Below, in pieces: positions 11,986 through 25,066 of a DNA stretch of 64,000 bases. The stretch comes from Chionomys nivalis (taxonomy: Eukaryota > Chordata > Mammalia > Rodentia > Cricetidae). Within the stretch, counting starts at the first letter, position 1, and every line of letters starts with the position of its first letter. Under the pieces are notes generated by a model. That model ran no database searches. It was not told where the DNA came from and was given only the letters and a program-made list of their open reading frames with translations. The position numbers and the translations under genes are program-made. The stretch lies in the NCBI RefSeq assembly GCF_950005125.1, contig NC_080092.1, positions 21,893,931 through 21,957,930 on the forward strand, written 5' to 3'.

Positions 11986-13096
11986 AATTAATATAAAAAT
12001 ATTTTATCAAAACTATTGATTTCTAATTGATTTTAGTAATTCGGCAATATATTTGGTTAATTTCTAGTATACTTGAAAATTGAATAGAACAATATATGAA
12101 CTTTATTAAACCATATAAAGTGAAATACTGAACAAAAATAAGTCAAGACAGAGGATATAAATACATAGAAAACAGATGGGATATAAGTTAAATTAAATTC
12201 AATTATAGCAATAATTATATCAAACATAAATGTATTTACTAATTAGATTAAAACACATAGACTGCAAAATAGGATTTAAGATAAGATACACTTGCACTAT
12301 GTTCATAAAAAGTGAAACAGAAATATAGCAGCTTATGTTGCAAGTATTATGATAGAAAAGATTATGTCCTTGTAAAAAAATTAACCAAAAAAAAAAATCT
12401 GGTGTCATAGTTTTTGGGGAGGACTTAGAACGTAGGCAAGGAATAGAATGAGAATTCAAGTTGAGATATTCAGTATGACAAAATATTTCCTAGATAGAAA
12501 GCTGTGATTCTAAATTTTTATATGTCTGAAAACAGAACCTCAATATAACTTATACAAAAAATAATAACACTAACAATGAGAAAGAAAATTCTGCAATTAC
12601 ATCGGAAATATTTTTAAAAAATGCGTCTAGATAGTAAAACAACCACTCAGAATTTCTGAAATAAAAAATATTACATCTCACAGGTTGACCATATGACCTC
12701 ATTAGCATGCCAAACATTTTCTGGTATAACGATAAAATGCAAATATCTCTTTGTTGCATTGGCATAGCTAATTCTCATTGCATTTCAAAGTTGCAGTCCT
12801 ACAGCATCTATTTTCTAAGCAAAAAGGATTACATTGGAATTCAATAATAAAATTGCAACAAGAAAACTAACAGATATTAGAAAAAGAGACAACAGTTCTA
12901 AGGAAACGTGAGTTAAATTAAAAGTCACAGTAAAAATGAGAAAGTATTTTTAATTGAACATCAGTTAAGACACAATACACCAAGCCTACAGCATGAAGCT
13001 ACTTGTGTTCTCTTGGGAAACCCAGGCACATATATAGCACATACTAAAAGAGTTCCAACTTTTTTACTTCCAAATACTAGAATTAAAAAAAAAAAA

Positions 13097-13152
<56 letters not shown>

Positions 13153-14287
13153 AACTATTCAAAGTGGGACAGGGAAGGGAGAAGAATGAAATAAGAAAAA
13201 AAAAGCAGGATAAATTAGGAAAGAGGGAGAAGTTAAGTGGAGGGAAGAGACTATAAGGTTGAAGTAATGAAAAGTGAGGGGAAGAAAGATCAATGCTTAG
13301 AATACAAATGGACAGGAGAGAAAATTTAATTGTGTGTCTATTTAAAATCATCGAACAAATCTAATATCTTGGGAAACTGATGATGTCAGAACAATCAAAT
13401 AACAATAATATTAATAAAGTTACAAAATACCTCTAGAATCTAAAGACCCTAAAGGAGAATATAAAGAAAGGAACACCCTAAAGGTAATCAGCCCGAATGG
13501 TGGCCATCATAAAAGTAGGAAAGTCTACAAAAACTCATACAAATGAATACAGAAGTTACAGAACACCCAAAGGATGGCAGTGGTTACTGAAAGCAAGTCT
13601 GTACCAAATCTTCCATGGAACAGGTATCTCAACACTGAAGACACTGTACAGATAGCATGAAAATGCTTCCACTTTCTGTAGAAAGAAAATCTCTGAAGTA
13701 AATTTTCTGAGTCACATATACCCAGCAGTGAGACTTGGAACAAAATGCAGAAAAATTGAGCTTTGATCTAATAGCTGGCCTTAAAATACTCTGAATAGGA
13801 TTAACTGAGTCTCAAAAAATAAATGAACAGTTTCAACAGAGGATGCTATCAGCAAGATCCATGTCTGTTCTTACAGTAGATATCAAACTATATTCCTTTT
13901 AATACTATGAGAAGAAAAAGTATGTAATTTCAGTGTATGGAGAAAAACATTAAATAAATGTGGACCTCAATTATGTACACAAAATTTATGTGTACATAAA
14001 ATAAAATCAATAATTTCATAAGTAACATCCAAAAACACAGAAAACATAATTCTTACCATTATATCAAGCACTTTCTCAGTCTGAGAAAGAGAGTACTTTC
14101 ATTTCTCTTTATTGTGTTACAATGTTAAATCAAACAAGTAATAAAATGTATACAGCCTTAAAAAGATAAATTACATTTGCCTTTTCATAGATATTATGTT
14201 TTTATATGCTGAAGACCTTAATATTATCATGTATTTAACTAATAAATTTTCAAATCATCAGCCTATATATTATTTGAAAATAATTGA
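11986..14287 (+). other. AT-rich stretch with probable ancient L1 ORF2 relics
   Basis: Around 12,220-12,420 ('aaacacatagactgcaaaat' and following) and 12,950-13,060 the + strand follows the order of L1 ORF2 but with heavy decay and indels. 13,400-13,800 is similar but uncertain. The antisense frame at 13,064-13,351 is the translation of the GAAA repeat and purine-rich flank. No gene is seen. Confidence 0.35.
13085..13154. repeat. poly(A) then (GAAA)n microsatellite
   Basis: About fourteen A residues run into about fourteen GAAA units, all purine on the + strand. Purine mirror tracts of this kind can form triplex DNA. Confidence 0.95.
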
Positions 14288-14457
14288 GCCGGGCGATGGT
14301 GGCGCACGCCTTTAATCCCAGCACTCGGGAGGCAGAGGTAGGTGGATCTCTGTGAGTTCGAGACCAGCCTGGTCTACAGAGCTAGTTCCAGGATAGGCTC
14401 CAAAGCCACAGAGAAACCCTGTCTCAAAAAACCAAAAAAAAAAAAAAAAAAAAAAAA
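14288..14457 (+). mobile_element. B1 SINE
   Basis: A full-length B1 from 'gccgggcgatggtggcgca' to 'gagaaaccctgtctc' plus a poly(A) tail of about 25. It has the cricetid-like second half. A possible short flank repeat AATTGA (14,282-14,287 and 14,456-14,461) is too short to be sure of as a target duplication. Confidence 0.95.
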
Positions 14458-14989
14458 TTGAATATTTGATCCATTAGTCATTAGAAATCACCTATAAAAA
14501 TGCTATACTTAGATCAGTATTTTAGTACAAGCATTCTGATTTTGCTGTTCTATAATAATTTTCTTAGTGACAGAAAGAATACACAAAATGTCTCTATTAC
14601 ACTCCACAAACACACAAAAATTTGTAAATCTCCCCAAATAAAACATAAACAAAATATATGCTTATCATCCAAAATATCAATGAGTCCTTATAAATCTGAC
14701 AAACATGAGACACTCATACTCACCAAGCTCTTCCCTTATAATTCACTGTTGAAAGGTACTAACAGAAAATAAAATGTTGCATATTCTATGCTTAAAAAGC
14801 ATTTTTCTTTTCCAGTTGATCTATATTTTCAGTTCAAGAGTTTATAAAACTATATGTGTGTGTACAAGTATTTTCAACATTTTTGTATAGCAATAAAACA
14901 TTCTAGTCATATTTTAAATTTTTAGAAAAATTTAAAGAGACTCACGATAAGACATATGTGCTTCAAAAAGATTTCTAATAGATGACTTA
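14458..14989. other. AT-rich sequence, nothing assigned
   Basis: A 90-residue frame at 14,500-14,772 (+) has an A/T-driven, Lys/Ser/Ile-rich composition and no domain. No gene or repeat is recognised. Confidence 0.4.
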
Positions 14990-15480
14990 CATTTTCAGAA
15001 AACTGGTCTTATTACAAAGCTTCAGTCATAAACTGTCCAGTAATGGCATTGGGCTGACAAATGGGTCATTGGATATTACGGAAAGCTAAGAAATCAGCTA
15101 CACACATATGGATTATTGATTTCTGACCAGAAAAGTTGTGTGTAACACTGGGGAAAATAGCTTCAGCGACCAGAATTGTATCCACTGAATATCTATCTTG
15201 GACAAAAATCTGTTACAGAAGTAAGCCTCAAAGTGATACAATTAAGCTTCCAAAAAAGATATTGTAGGAATTTGTTTTATGTGTGCAGTCAGAGCATTAA
15301 ATCCTGACAATACCATTGCCACACAACTTGCAAAGATCACCTATTTGAAAAAAATTGAATGTATTTAAATATTCATATAGAATCTATTGAAACTATTAAA
15401 GTTGTATAAAACACAAAAGGTAATTGAGTAGAAAAATCTATTAGAACTCTGAGCAGACATTTTCCTATGTCATACAGAGA
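14990..15480 (+). mobile_element. ancient L1 ORF2 relic
   Basis: The order 'tggcattgggctgacaaatg...cattggat...attgatttctgaccag...gggaaaatagcttcagcgacc' tracks the L1 ORF2 region downstream of the RT domain, with numerous indels and stops. It is older than the Lx elements in the window. Assigned by eye. Confidence 0.5.
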
Positions 15481-16849
15481 CTAATCTAATATTTAATTTT
15501 AAATATTAAAATATTTGTTTTCATTTCACTAATAACTCTTTAGTCAAAACAAAATGTAACAATATTCCATAAGAACAAGTAAAATTAAATTTAACCAATC
15601 CTTGAAACAGTAGTTGGTTATAGCATGGAATAAGGTTGTTTGCAGGCATTACAATGGAGGAATCACTTTGAGAATTAATTAGGCATAATCTATAAGAGTT
15701 TCATCTATACTAAATAAAGCTATGTCCAGTATTTGGTATACATTCAATAAACATATGTGTGTATATGTATATATATTCTAATATTCAGTTCTAATATTTA
15801 TATATGAGAACTGGAAGTATAAGTTGCATAAACAAACAATGTTTCCTAATTGAAAAAGTATAACTGGAAACAATGCAAACATTAATTGAGAGTAAGATGT
15901 ATTGAGTGTCGTGTGATATGCAATAGACCATCAGACATCAATCAAAAGTATGTCATAGAAACTCCACCGGGTTTGTTGTTAATGACATAACCAGCCAATA
16001 TTAAATAAGAGGTTCAGAAATATATCCTGACATAGCCATAGTAAAATGGAGAAATGGAAGGAAAGAAAGAAAGAAGGAAGGGAAGAGAAGGGAAAAGGCA
16101 GATCATAAGAGTTAGAACAGTGATTGATTGGAGTGGGGACAGAAGTTTTCTAGGCCTAACAATGATTGGATGTTTTAGAAACACCCTATTGCCTAACAAT
16201 ATTCAGCATTAATATGGTCGCAAGATTTTTAATTTTAGTATATCTTTACAATGTTTATTCTTTTGTACATATTTCTCTACCCCTGTTTTATTTGACAATG
16301 TGCGCTAATATATAACAATGAGATATTTTGTATATTCAATGTTATAGCTTCCATGTTGATTTAAAACTATTTTCATGACAGAGAAAAATATAGAGCTCAA
16401 TAAAAAATTTCATGAACAGAAATATCTAAAACATATTAAAAAATGTTTTCTGATAGCTCATTTTAAAATATCTAAACTTAACTGTAGACATACAAAGACT
16501 TTTAATCCTTTTCTTTAATTATTTCCAGATTCTTAGACTGAAGCACAGTTGTTTTGGTCTGGAGGGTTTTTCACTTTGTTTTTGCCTAAGTGGCTTTTAT
16601 CACCGTGTCTTTTTTCCTTTAACTTCCAGCAGAATCTCAATACCTAGAAATATCTTGTATCATTTCAATATAGTATATCAGTCTTTATAGCAGTTAACTT
16701 ACATCCTCATGATATTCATGCATGGAGTCTATAGGCATGTTGCAGAATAAACATTTCATATTTTCTTGCTATCAATATAAACAAACATAAGATTTCTAGT
16801 AAATAGACCTACTGTGTTCTTTTTGCAGAATAGGTGCTTTTTAAAAAAA
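15481..16849. other. AT-rich sequence, nothing assigned
   Basis: No gene or recognisable repeat. A purine-rich (GGAA)n-like patch lies at 16,050-16,100. Confidence 0.4.
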
Positions 16850-17192
16850 ACATTCAGATGAGATCAGGTGCGTTCAAAGCTTCCAGTGATGAAATTGGGT
16901 TGCATTCAGTTGAGTTGTTTGCCAAGAGGGTTCCCTAGATATCCCAAAACAACCCAGGCTTATGCTAGCACAAAAGATAGCATTCTTGAAACTGCAAGTG
17001 GGGCCACATTGCTAAGACGATCGATCCAGCTCATTGAACAAAGAGGATCAAGTTGGTGCCTGTGGCGACTCTTCCCACCTTTGTTCTAGTGTCTTGGGTG
17101 AGAGAAGGTACTCTATAGACTATGGAAAGAAAAATCTGGACACCAACTCAGCCACAAAAGTGTAGATCAACAATCTGTCCTGCCTGTAAGAT
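16850..17192 (+). mobile_element. L1 (Lx) 3' UTR, upstream half of interrupted element
   Basis: Blocks 'gggttccctagatatccc', 'cttatgctagcacaaaagat', 'cttcccacctttgttctag' and 'ctggacaccaactcagcc' are characteristic of the Lx-type L1 3' UTR as I remember it. The sequence stops at 'gcctgtaagat' and resumes after the solo LTR at 17,701 with 'taagatgtgctggggaaat', showing that the LTR landed inside this L1. Confidence 0.8.
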
Positions 17193-17706
17193 TGTCAGGA
17201 GCCATTTTCCCAAAAAGTATAGCAGGGACCATTGTCCTGGGGATGTTTGCGGAGAGCCCCACACCCCAACTGTACTGAGAACTGTTTGTTGGCAGAGCCC
17301 ACCCCACACCCAACTATCTTGAGAGCTATCTGTTAGCGGAACCTGCCCCACATTCCAACTATCTAGAGAACTGTTTGTGGTTGGAATCACAAAAGGAACG
17401 ATTCCGCTTGCATAGAGAACACTAGGTGTGTTGACTCGTTGACTCCTGACCATTGCTGCAAGATCCCTTCCTGCCCTCGCCATGCCCCTGCCCCCCATCC
17501 CAAACCAAATTCCTCATTCAAGGGCTATATAAGCCACAACCATTTCGCCAATAAAATGAGGCTTTGACAACAGATCTTGCTTGGCCTCGTTCCTCTTTCC
17601 TGCCCATGTCTTTTCAGATAGCGCCTCTTAGGGACCCTGGAATAACTGACCTGCCAGGAGGGTTACAACCCTAGAATTACTGACCCGCTGGGCAGTTACA
17701 TAAGAT
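17187..17706 (+). mobile_element. solo LTR of a class II ERV with 6-bp target duplication TAAGAT
   Basis: The LTR proper is 17,193-17,700, 508 bp, beginning TGTCAGGAGCC and ending AGTTACA, so it has TG...CA termini. It is bounded by TAAGAT at 17,187-17,192 and TAAGAT at 17,701-17,706; a 6-bp duplication is typical of ERVK-type integrases. It is markedly more GC-rich than its surroundings. A TATATAA box lies at 17,526-17,532 and an AATAAA poly(A) signal at 17,550-17,555. No internal sequence is left. The 116-residue antisense frame at 17,148-17,498 is a by-product of this GC-rich LTR. I do not recognise the exact subfamily. Confidence 0.9.
17526..17555 (+). promoter_or_regulatory. LTR TATA box and poly(A) signal
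   Basis: TATATAA at 17,526-17,532 is followed 18 bp later by AATAAA at 17,550-17,555. A transcript starting the usual 25-30 bp after the TATA box would begin at or after the poly(A) signal, so AATAAA would lie in U3 or at the very start of R. Confidence 0.65.
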
Positions 17707-18021
17707 GTGCTGGGGAAATAGTGGCACAGAACTTGTTGCAATGGCCAACAAGTAGTTTGTCTTGAGGCCCAAGCCATGAGATGGAACCCATTCCCTATAC
17801 TGCCTGGATAGCTTGGACCCGGAGACTGGATAGGCCAGATACCTAGGGTATCGCTAAACATACTGTCAGAGAATATATCAGTGAAAAGATTCCTAATGAT
17901 ATTCTGTTATACTCACATCAGTACCTTGTCCAGTTTTTATCAGAGAGATTTCATCTAGCATCAGATGGAAGTGGGTGCAGATATCCATAATATATATGTG
18001 TATATATAGAGAGGGGGGGAG

Positions 18022-18092
<71 letters not shown>

Positions 18093-18640
18093 TATTGGAG
18101 GTCTCCATTGGGTTCCTCCCCTAGGAGACTGGGAAAATCTAAAGAAGAGGAGGAGAAAAGACTGCGGGAGTCAGAGGAAGTGAGGAATCCAGGAGAATGT
18201 AGGCCACCAAATTAACTAAACAGGGCTCATAGGGGTTCACGGAGACTAAGGCAGCAAGCATGGTGCCTGTATGTGTCTACACAAGATCCTCTGCATATAC
18301 GTTAGGTGTTTTTGTAGGACTCCTAACAATGGGAGCAGTTGTGTCTCTGACTCTTGCTTACTTTTAGGACCCTTATTCCTATTGGGTTGCCTTTTCCAAC
18401 CTCAATATGAAGACTTTAGCCTTACAATATTGTATTTTGTTTTGCCCTGTTTGGCTGTCTCTCGGAGGTCTACTCTGCCCTTTTCTGAAGATTAAATGTA
18501 GGGGGAGTGGGTTTGTGGGGAGGGGATATGGAGAGGTGAGAAAGGAGCTGGGAAGAGTGAAGGAAGGACAATCTGTGATCAGGAAATATTGTATGAGAGA
18601 AGACTCTATTATCAGTTTAAAATTCATCCATTCAGAGTCA
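17707..18640 (+). mobile_element. L1 (Lx) 3' UTR, downstream half
   Basis: Continuation of the L1 interrupted at 17,192: 'gtggcacagaacttgttg', 'aagccatgagatggaaccc', 'gatattctgttatactcac', 'agcatcagatggaagtggg' and 'gttgccttttccaacctcaatatg' match the other L1 3' UTRs in the window. It contains a (GT)n(GA)n tract at 18,022-18,090. It ends near 'gaaatattgtatgagag'. Confidence 0.8.
18022..18090. repeat. (GT)n(GA)n compound microsatellite
   Basis: About eleven GT units are followed by about 23 GA units. It lies inside an L1 3' UTR, at a different place and of a different length from the similar tract at 5,576. It generates spurious RERERE and SLSLSL frames. Confidence 0.97.
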
Positions 18641-21600
18641 CTAATGGCATCCTGATGTCAAAGCTCAATAAACTGAGACTGGCAGTTTCTCAGTCATTCT
18701 TACTGATTGACAGCTGGAGCAACTTACCCCCCCCCCCATTATAACATGCATTGCCTACAAAAATTTATGAAAGCAAATAGTTTATCACGTTGAGATACTG
18801 AAATTTCATGTTTATCTTTAAGCTTAAATGGAAATCACCAGAGGCCCAGAAAACCACAGTTCTACTTGACACAAAGCTTATTTTTCTCAGCTAGTTCTAT
18901 GACTTGGGTAGAAAGGAAAACACAGTATGGAGGTATGGATTCCAGAACATTCTTTTCCATCTTTTCTCTACTCTCCTACAAGGTTAGGCTACACATTTTC
19001 ATCAACAAGTCCTAAGCCACAGGAAAATTTTCTTGTCATGTGGAAGCCTTTCTCATGAGTAAAAGTTTGTTAAGAGGAGTGGATAAGATCAACTCGGAAA
19101 AGTATGCAATAATGAACATTAAATCTGTTCATATAAATTCCCGTAAATCTTTTCCAAAGGAAATAAGATCTGGGTGCGCAAGCATTGTGAATAAATACCG
19201 TAAGCTTTGAGTGTTGCTTTGAGCTATAGATAGATGGGTTTAAAAATCATTTGGACAGACCCTAAAGGACACCATGTAAAAACTGTTGCTTTTTAACAGA
19301 TATCATAAGAGCATTGTATAAACCTGTAGAATGCAACAATGCCATCTGCCAAAGTCAGTTCCTCTCAATCTGCTCTTGTCAGCCCTCAGAAGACAGAAAG
19401 GATATACTGAGAACAGAAACATGTGATTTGTGGTGGTAAATAAGACTGATATCTCTGTGATAAATACATGAAGTATGCAGAAATTGAAAGAGCTGAATAT
19501 GCAGACCCTCATATCAAGTTAAGCTCACCAGAAAGGTGGAGTTACTTTCACATTTCTTATTATGATGGCATGTCTCCAGAGATTAAAAATTGGAGACAAA
19601 ATGAAACATGAGTTCATACATCCAGATTAGAAGAAAAGAAAATGCATTTTACCCTCTTTATTTCAAAGTTTATACACATTGTGGCTCACACACACGCACT
19701 AGTGCTCACATGCAGATGTACACACCTTGTTCTAACAGGTTAGTCACTGCATATGTGTGAGCATCCTAACAGCAAAATCACAGAACAGGAACATGTCACA
19801 AGAGGTTTTAACATTTTTAAAGATAAAAACTTCAAAATTTCTTCAAAGTTCTACCATTTTCTTCTTTAGATCCAATTTATCAACATGTATTCCTCTTGAT
19901 TATTTCCACAATACTTCATTAAATTTTTGCTTTTTTACCATTCACACCATCTTCCAACTGTAAGCTACTTCATGCCTGGGTTGCTTCAATAAACTTCTGA
20001 CATTATCACTCTCTGTTTCAGTCGACTTTAGTACCAATTCCAATGATGTTCTTTTTTCTTTTCAAAGCAACCACTTTCAACATGAAATGTCTCTCATCCA
20101 AGCATTTATGATTTCCTTGGGAAAACTGCTTGGAAAATTGTTCAAAAATACCTTATTTTTTATGTCATGCTCAAACCTAGGATAACATTTTATATCATTG
20201 TCTTTAAGTAACGTCTCTACAAGTAGATGACATTTATGAGAGAAGTCACAAAGGATGGTAGGTGGACAAATGGAAGGGATGGATGAGCAACTATATAACC
20301 AGATAGAATGGTGGATTTATGCATGGTTAAAACTACTAATCTAAGATGACTATTTTAAGAGCTTTAATGAAGATTGGTTTTCAAATTGAGGTCCCATTAG
20401 ATCAGGGGGTTAGTATATGTAGATATATGTAGAAAAATACTAAAGAAGGAGAAATAAATATAATAAAGATGTCACTGTGAAGAACAGGAAATATATTTTA
20501 TACCTGCATTTTTTTTTACCTTGAATAGTGAGTTACCCTGTGAACTCAGACAAGAAGGAACCTAGAGAATGACTTATTCCTTCACTGTGACTGACACTCA
20601 AAAAGACATTCAATATTATATTAAATAAGTCATTTAAAAGGCTTTGGTTTCAAAATTTCATTATGTTCATATGCAAGTGTTTTAACAGAGATTGTACTCA
20701 CAAAAGTGCTGATTCACTTCTATCTTCATAGATCTTAAAGCATAGAAGGGACAGACTTAAATAATTAAACTTGAATTTTCTATAGTGATGACTAGGAAAC
20801 AGGTTTAAATGTTTAAAAAGAACAACAATTAAAAATGCCATAGAGGTGATTTAAATCTGGTACACAGAGCAAGAAGGAGATGGATAAAACTTTAAACTGA
20901 AAGCATGTGTTGGAGTGTGTAATGAGAAGAAATGAATCGGGTTCTCTACTTGGGAGCTGATGACACCAGATCCATGATCATGACCTGTAATCTGTGTTAG
21001 AGTTCATCATGTCAAAAGACTCATTATCTGTACCAGGTTTTTCATTATATTAAAAAAATAGTCATAATTTTGATGGAATTTGGAAAGCTTCCTGCAAACC
21101 TGGGATTCCATTATAATTTGTTTCATATAATGAGATTTTGATTCATATTAAATCTATGTTACCTATGCCATCAAGTCGGTGTTAATTAATGGAAGGTTCA
21201 TGATCTTGCAATCACATAATATTCAGAGTTAAATAGATTCTGCTACTCTGTTTGATAAACAACAGTCTGGCCAGAATGGACTATTGAGAGATCATTTTAT
21301 CTAGAACAATTATGAAATTGGCCTAGCATAAGTACACTAATTTAAGTCGATGGGGTATGTTTGGTTCATTGAAATGAATCTTTTCAGGAGCAGAAAAAAA
21401 CACTCTTGAGAATGTTGCTAAAACAATATAACAAGTTAGATTAATACAGATTTGACAAGAAAATGATTCTTCATTTACTGGCCTTTGGATTTCAATAATA
21501 TTTAGCCACAGGCTGTTCAAATACTGTCATTTCTGAGCTTTTTAGAGAAAAAGGCAGCAAGGAAGCTTTAATGAGGTCTGCTCGAGTTCATAACATTCAG

Positions 21601-24600
21601 ACTGCAAACCCAGAAAACAAAACCAGCCACCTGTAAACGTTTGACCTATGGTTCTGGAGGGATTTCTTTGAAGAGGTGGAAATTTGCAGAGTATAGACAA
21701 GAAAGGAGGGAGAGAATGCCAACACACCAAACTTTCATAGTTGCGAATTCAACAAAGCCAGCCAGATTGTCAGCTTCTACATGGAGGTAAGAATGTTTTC
21801 TCAGAACAATCTTGGAAAAACTGTTGATTGTATTGAAAAGTATTATAAATGTGGGTTACATTATTCAGAAACCAGAGACAATGTATTAATGTTTTTCAAT
21901 TTTGGAAATATTTAGAAAGAATACATCAACCTGTGTCTCATAGGATCTCAATTCTAAGTTTGCCCTTTGCTAGTTGGCTGCAGCATGTATTAACAAAGAC
22001 TGGGAAAGCCTCATGATAAAGCAAATACAATGTTACATGTATGCAGTGTCTATTTTCAGCAATTGGCAAGATGTTGTAACATGACCAGACTATAAAAAGA
22101 CTATGCTTATTCCCGTCTTTAAATCAGGCACTTGACATTCACAGGGGGGACGTGTCTGAGACTTTATGGCAGACTTGTACAAGTAAGACTAAGTTCAAAC
22201 CCTGCTCCCTTCCTGAACACATAATTTTCTAGCGCAATCATGATTGTTTTTCCCTAATTGTAAATGTCATAGTATCAATGTAATTTCACACCTGTTTGAG
22301 TTATGTCACTTAGAATTAGAGTTTTATGGTCATTCTTCTGGTGTTTGTGCATATATATGTGACCTTCCTAAACTCATAAAGCAAAACAAAACTGGCAGAA
22401 TCTTCAAAATTTTATCAGTTTTATTATGTAAGTTCACAGACTAAAACTAAAACTGGGGCATGAAGTGAAGGATTGGTGCCTTTTTTTTTTCCTGAGGCTC
22501 ATTTTTAAAGTAGTATTAAAATTTCACATTCGTTTGAATAAGAAATACTGACACATTGTTCCAAATTAAAATAGGATAAAAGTGAAGATAATGACAATCT
22601 CGATCTAAATTTCATGATCACTGAAACTATTTCCTGTCTCAGGCAGTTAGCACCATCAGTTTTTCTATGTTCTTGCCAGGTTTTTGATCTTTTATACTTT
22701 CATATGTAAATATTTACACACATATGCATGTGTTTAAAGCACAGACATAGTTATTCCATATTTTTTATTATTACAGTGCTAGACAATAATTCCTGTGGGC
22801 TTCTTAGCATCTTATTTTGCTTTCACTTAATCGCTGACAGATAATTCCCTGTCTTTAAACAAAGGACTTCCATGCCCTTCATATAATTATATTGTTTTCT
22901 TCTGTGAATGTAAAATACTTACAAAATTGGTTTTATATGGAGGATTTTTTCTTTTATCTTTGCTAGAAGATAAATATTTTGAAGTAACTTTTTCATGGTT
23001 TCTAGTAGAACTGATGGCGCTAATGATTGACATAAGTAATTTCTATCGTCGAGAGTCATCTTCAGAAGATGTAGGCAGTGACTCTCCAGCCAAACATTTA
23101 TGAAAGCATGTTTTCTACAATCATAATGCTGAGTGTAATCAGATATTTCCACATTTGCCAATCTGACTATACAAATTTCCAAAATAAATAAACATGCAAA
23201 CTAAACCTCAGTTTTAATTTACAACTCTTTTACAGTGAGGGTGAGGATGATGTCACACATGGAAAGGTCATGTGATTCCTACATTTGTCATATGTGATGT
23301 CACTCTAACCCAAGATGCATTTTGACCATTACTGAAATTGTTGGATTATATTTGAAAGTAAGTGCTAGAGTTTCAATCCCTGAGTTCTGTCAAACTCATG
23401 TTCATACCTAATAATCCTAATAACCCTGGTAAGGATTTTGAATGTGGCACCTATGGGTATCAGGTCTTTTGAGCAAAGCCTTTTATCATTGGAATTTATG
23501 CATTTATAAGGCCATTTATTACTCATTTACATTCATGAAAAACATTTAGGGTGTCGTTTAGAAAATACGAAAATGAGACAGGAAATCATTTAGAGTTACC
23601 TCCAATTATTAGATTACCTCTAATAGTTTATAGAGCCTTGATTACAAACTCACAACTACTTAATTTCAAAATGACAAAAAAAAATACAGTCCAAAATGTT
23701 ATTCTTTATAAGGGCAAGTTCAGACTTTGAAATCCAAGTAAGTTGAACTACTTTATTTTCCTTCATTCTATTTATTTTTTTTAAAAAATGTAGAATCTGA
23801 AATACTAATATACATTAGCATCTCCATATGTATTCATACAAATTCACAACACACATTTATCCTATAAATATATGCATATGCACACGTATATATTCATACA
23901 CTCACATACATATATATATATTAAAAGTTGCTTAAAAGGAAAATGCTACAACTAATGAAGACAAAATTTGAGGGAGGAACATATTATCAAGGTCCATTTT
24001 AAAAATATTCATTTGTTTTTACCGTATCTACTTAGCTGACATGCAAGCACATCATAAAGTAAGCATTATAGAATGTCCCGTGCAATTGTTTAGCTTTTAA
24101 ACTGTTTTATTCAGCTTCTGCATGTTAGGGAGTTCACAAAAAAGGTCCAGATGTGTAATTTACTAAAAATTATCAGTGTGAATGCAACCGTTAACAGTGT
24201 TCATGTTGTATTAATGCTGTTTTTACATACTAAGTCATTCACTGCCATTAGTTCTTTGCAAACGTGAATAATAGGTAAGTGAGGAGTTATTATATGAAAA
24301 CGTTATGGAATTTGGTGTTCCATAACTATCACTACTACTACTACTATTATCATTATTCATGTGACACTAATCAAATTAAATATAAAGCATTCAACTATAA
24401 ATACTAATTAATGACCTACGTAGGCATGTTTTATGTTGTGATCATTTATTGCATTTTTTATGATGAGATATTTTTATGTGACTGAGACAGTTTATAGTGT
24501 GCATACCGCTTTTAAACCAATTTAAACATTCATTTACATTTTTCTGAAAAGTTCAGTGGCTTTCATATTGCAATTATTTTCTTGTATACAAAATAATTGT

Positions 24601-24944
24601 GCAAAGTTTTAAAAGGTATGTTTTCCTCTTTAATAATACTTATGCTCACAGTTCTTTCAGAAACTAATAATAAGGAAAATAGAAACTATCAACTTTAAAA
24701 AGTTGTGTATTTAAAGTGATTATTTTTATAGTATGTGTGCGCTCTTGATTTCTTTTCTAACCTTTTCACAAACTTTGAGCTTCCTCCATAGCATCACAAA
24801 AGGAACACATGATTTTTAGACAACTTTACAGACATATCTTCAAAGAAAGATCTTGGGTGTGGATGTTAGTATTGTGTGTATATTTATCATGTTGCGGGGA
24901 TGGAAAAACATGGCAGATTGCAGTAGGAATTCCTACCACCAGTG
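18641..24944. other. long unique AT-rich stretch, no gene seen
   Basis: The largest stretch in the window without a recognisable mobile element. No open frame exceeds 90 residues and none carries a recognisable domain (for example 19,303-19,512, 21,542-21,730 and 22,919-23,182 on the - strand). Small features: a poly(C) run at 18,728-18,738, an AT/CA-rich patch at 23,820-23,920 and a short (CTA)n at 24,331-24,348. Segments 21,540-21,790 and 24,000-24,660 lack repeat character and are candidates for conserved non-coding sequence, which only cross-species alignment could show. Confidence 0.45.
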
Positions 24945-24950
24945 GTTCCT

Positions 24951-25066
24951 TTTTTTTTTTTTTTTTTTTTGAGCCTGTCTTTGTCCTTGAACTAGCTCTT
25001 GTAGCCCAGGCTGGCCTTGAACTCAGAGAGATCTGCCTTCTGGGATTAAAGGTCCCAGCACAGGGT
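24951..25066 (-). mobile_element. B1 SINE, antisense, diverged
   Basis: A poly(T) start (tail on the - strand) is followed by 'gcccaggctggccttgaactc', 'gagatctgccttctgggatt' and 'aaaggtcccagca', the reverse of a B1. It is shorter than full length and clearly older than the B1s at 3,959 and 47,286. It abuts an LTR fragment, and the two together create a chance 120-residue frame at 24,809-25,171. Confidence 0.85.

Noticed and set aside
13064..13351. 95-residue - frame with FFLSFFLSFFLS
   Set aside because: It is a translation of the GAAA microsatellite and purine-rich flank.
17148..17498. 116-residue - frame
   Set aside because: It lies across the edge of a GC-rich solo LTR. Its repeated VWG/DSSQDSW segments reflect short internal repeats of the LTR.
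22919..23182. 87-residue - frame
   Set aside because: No recognisable domain and a chance-compatible length in this sequence.
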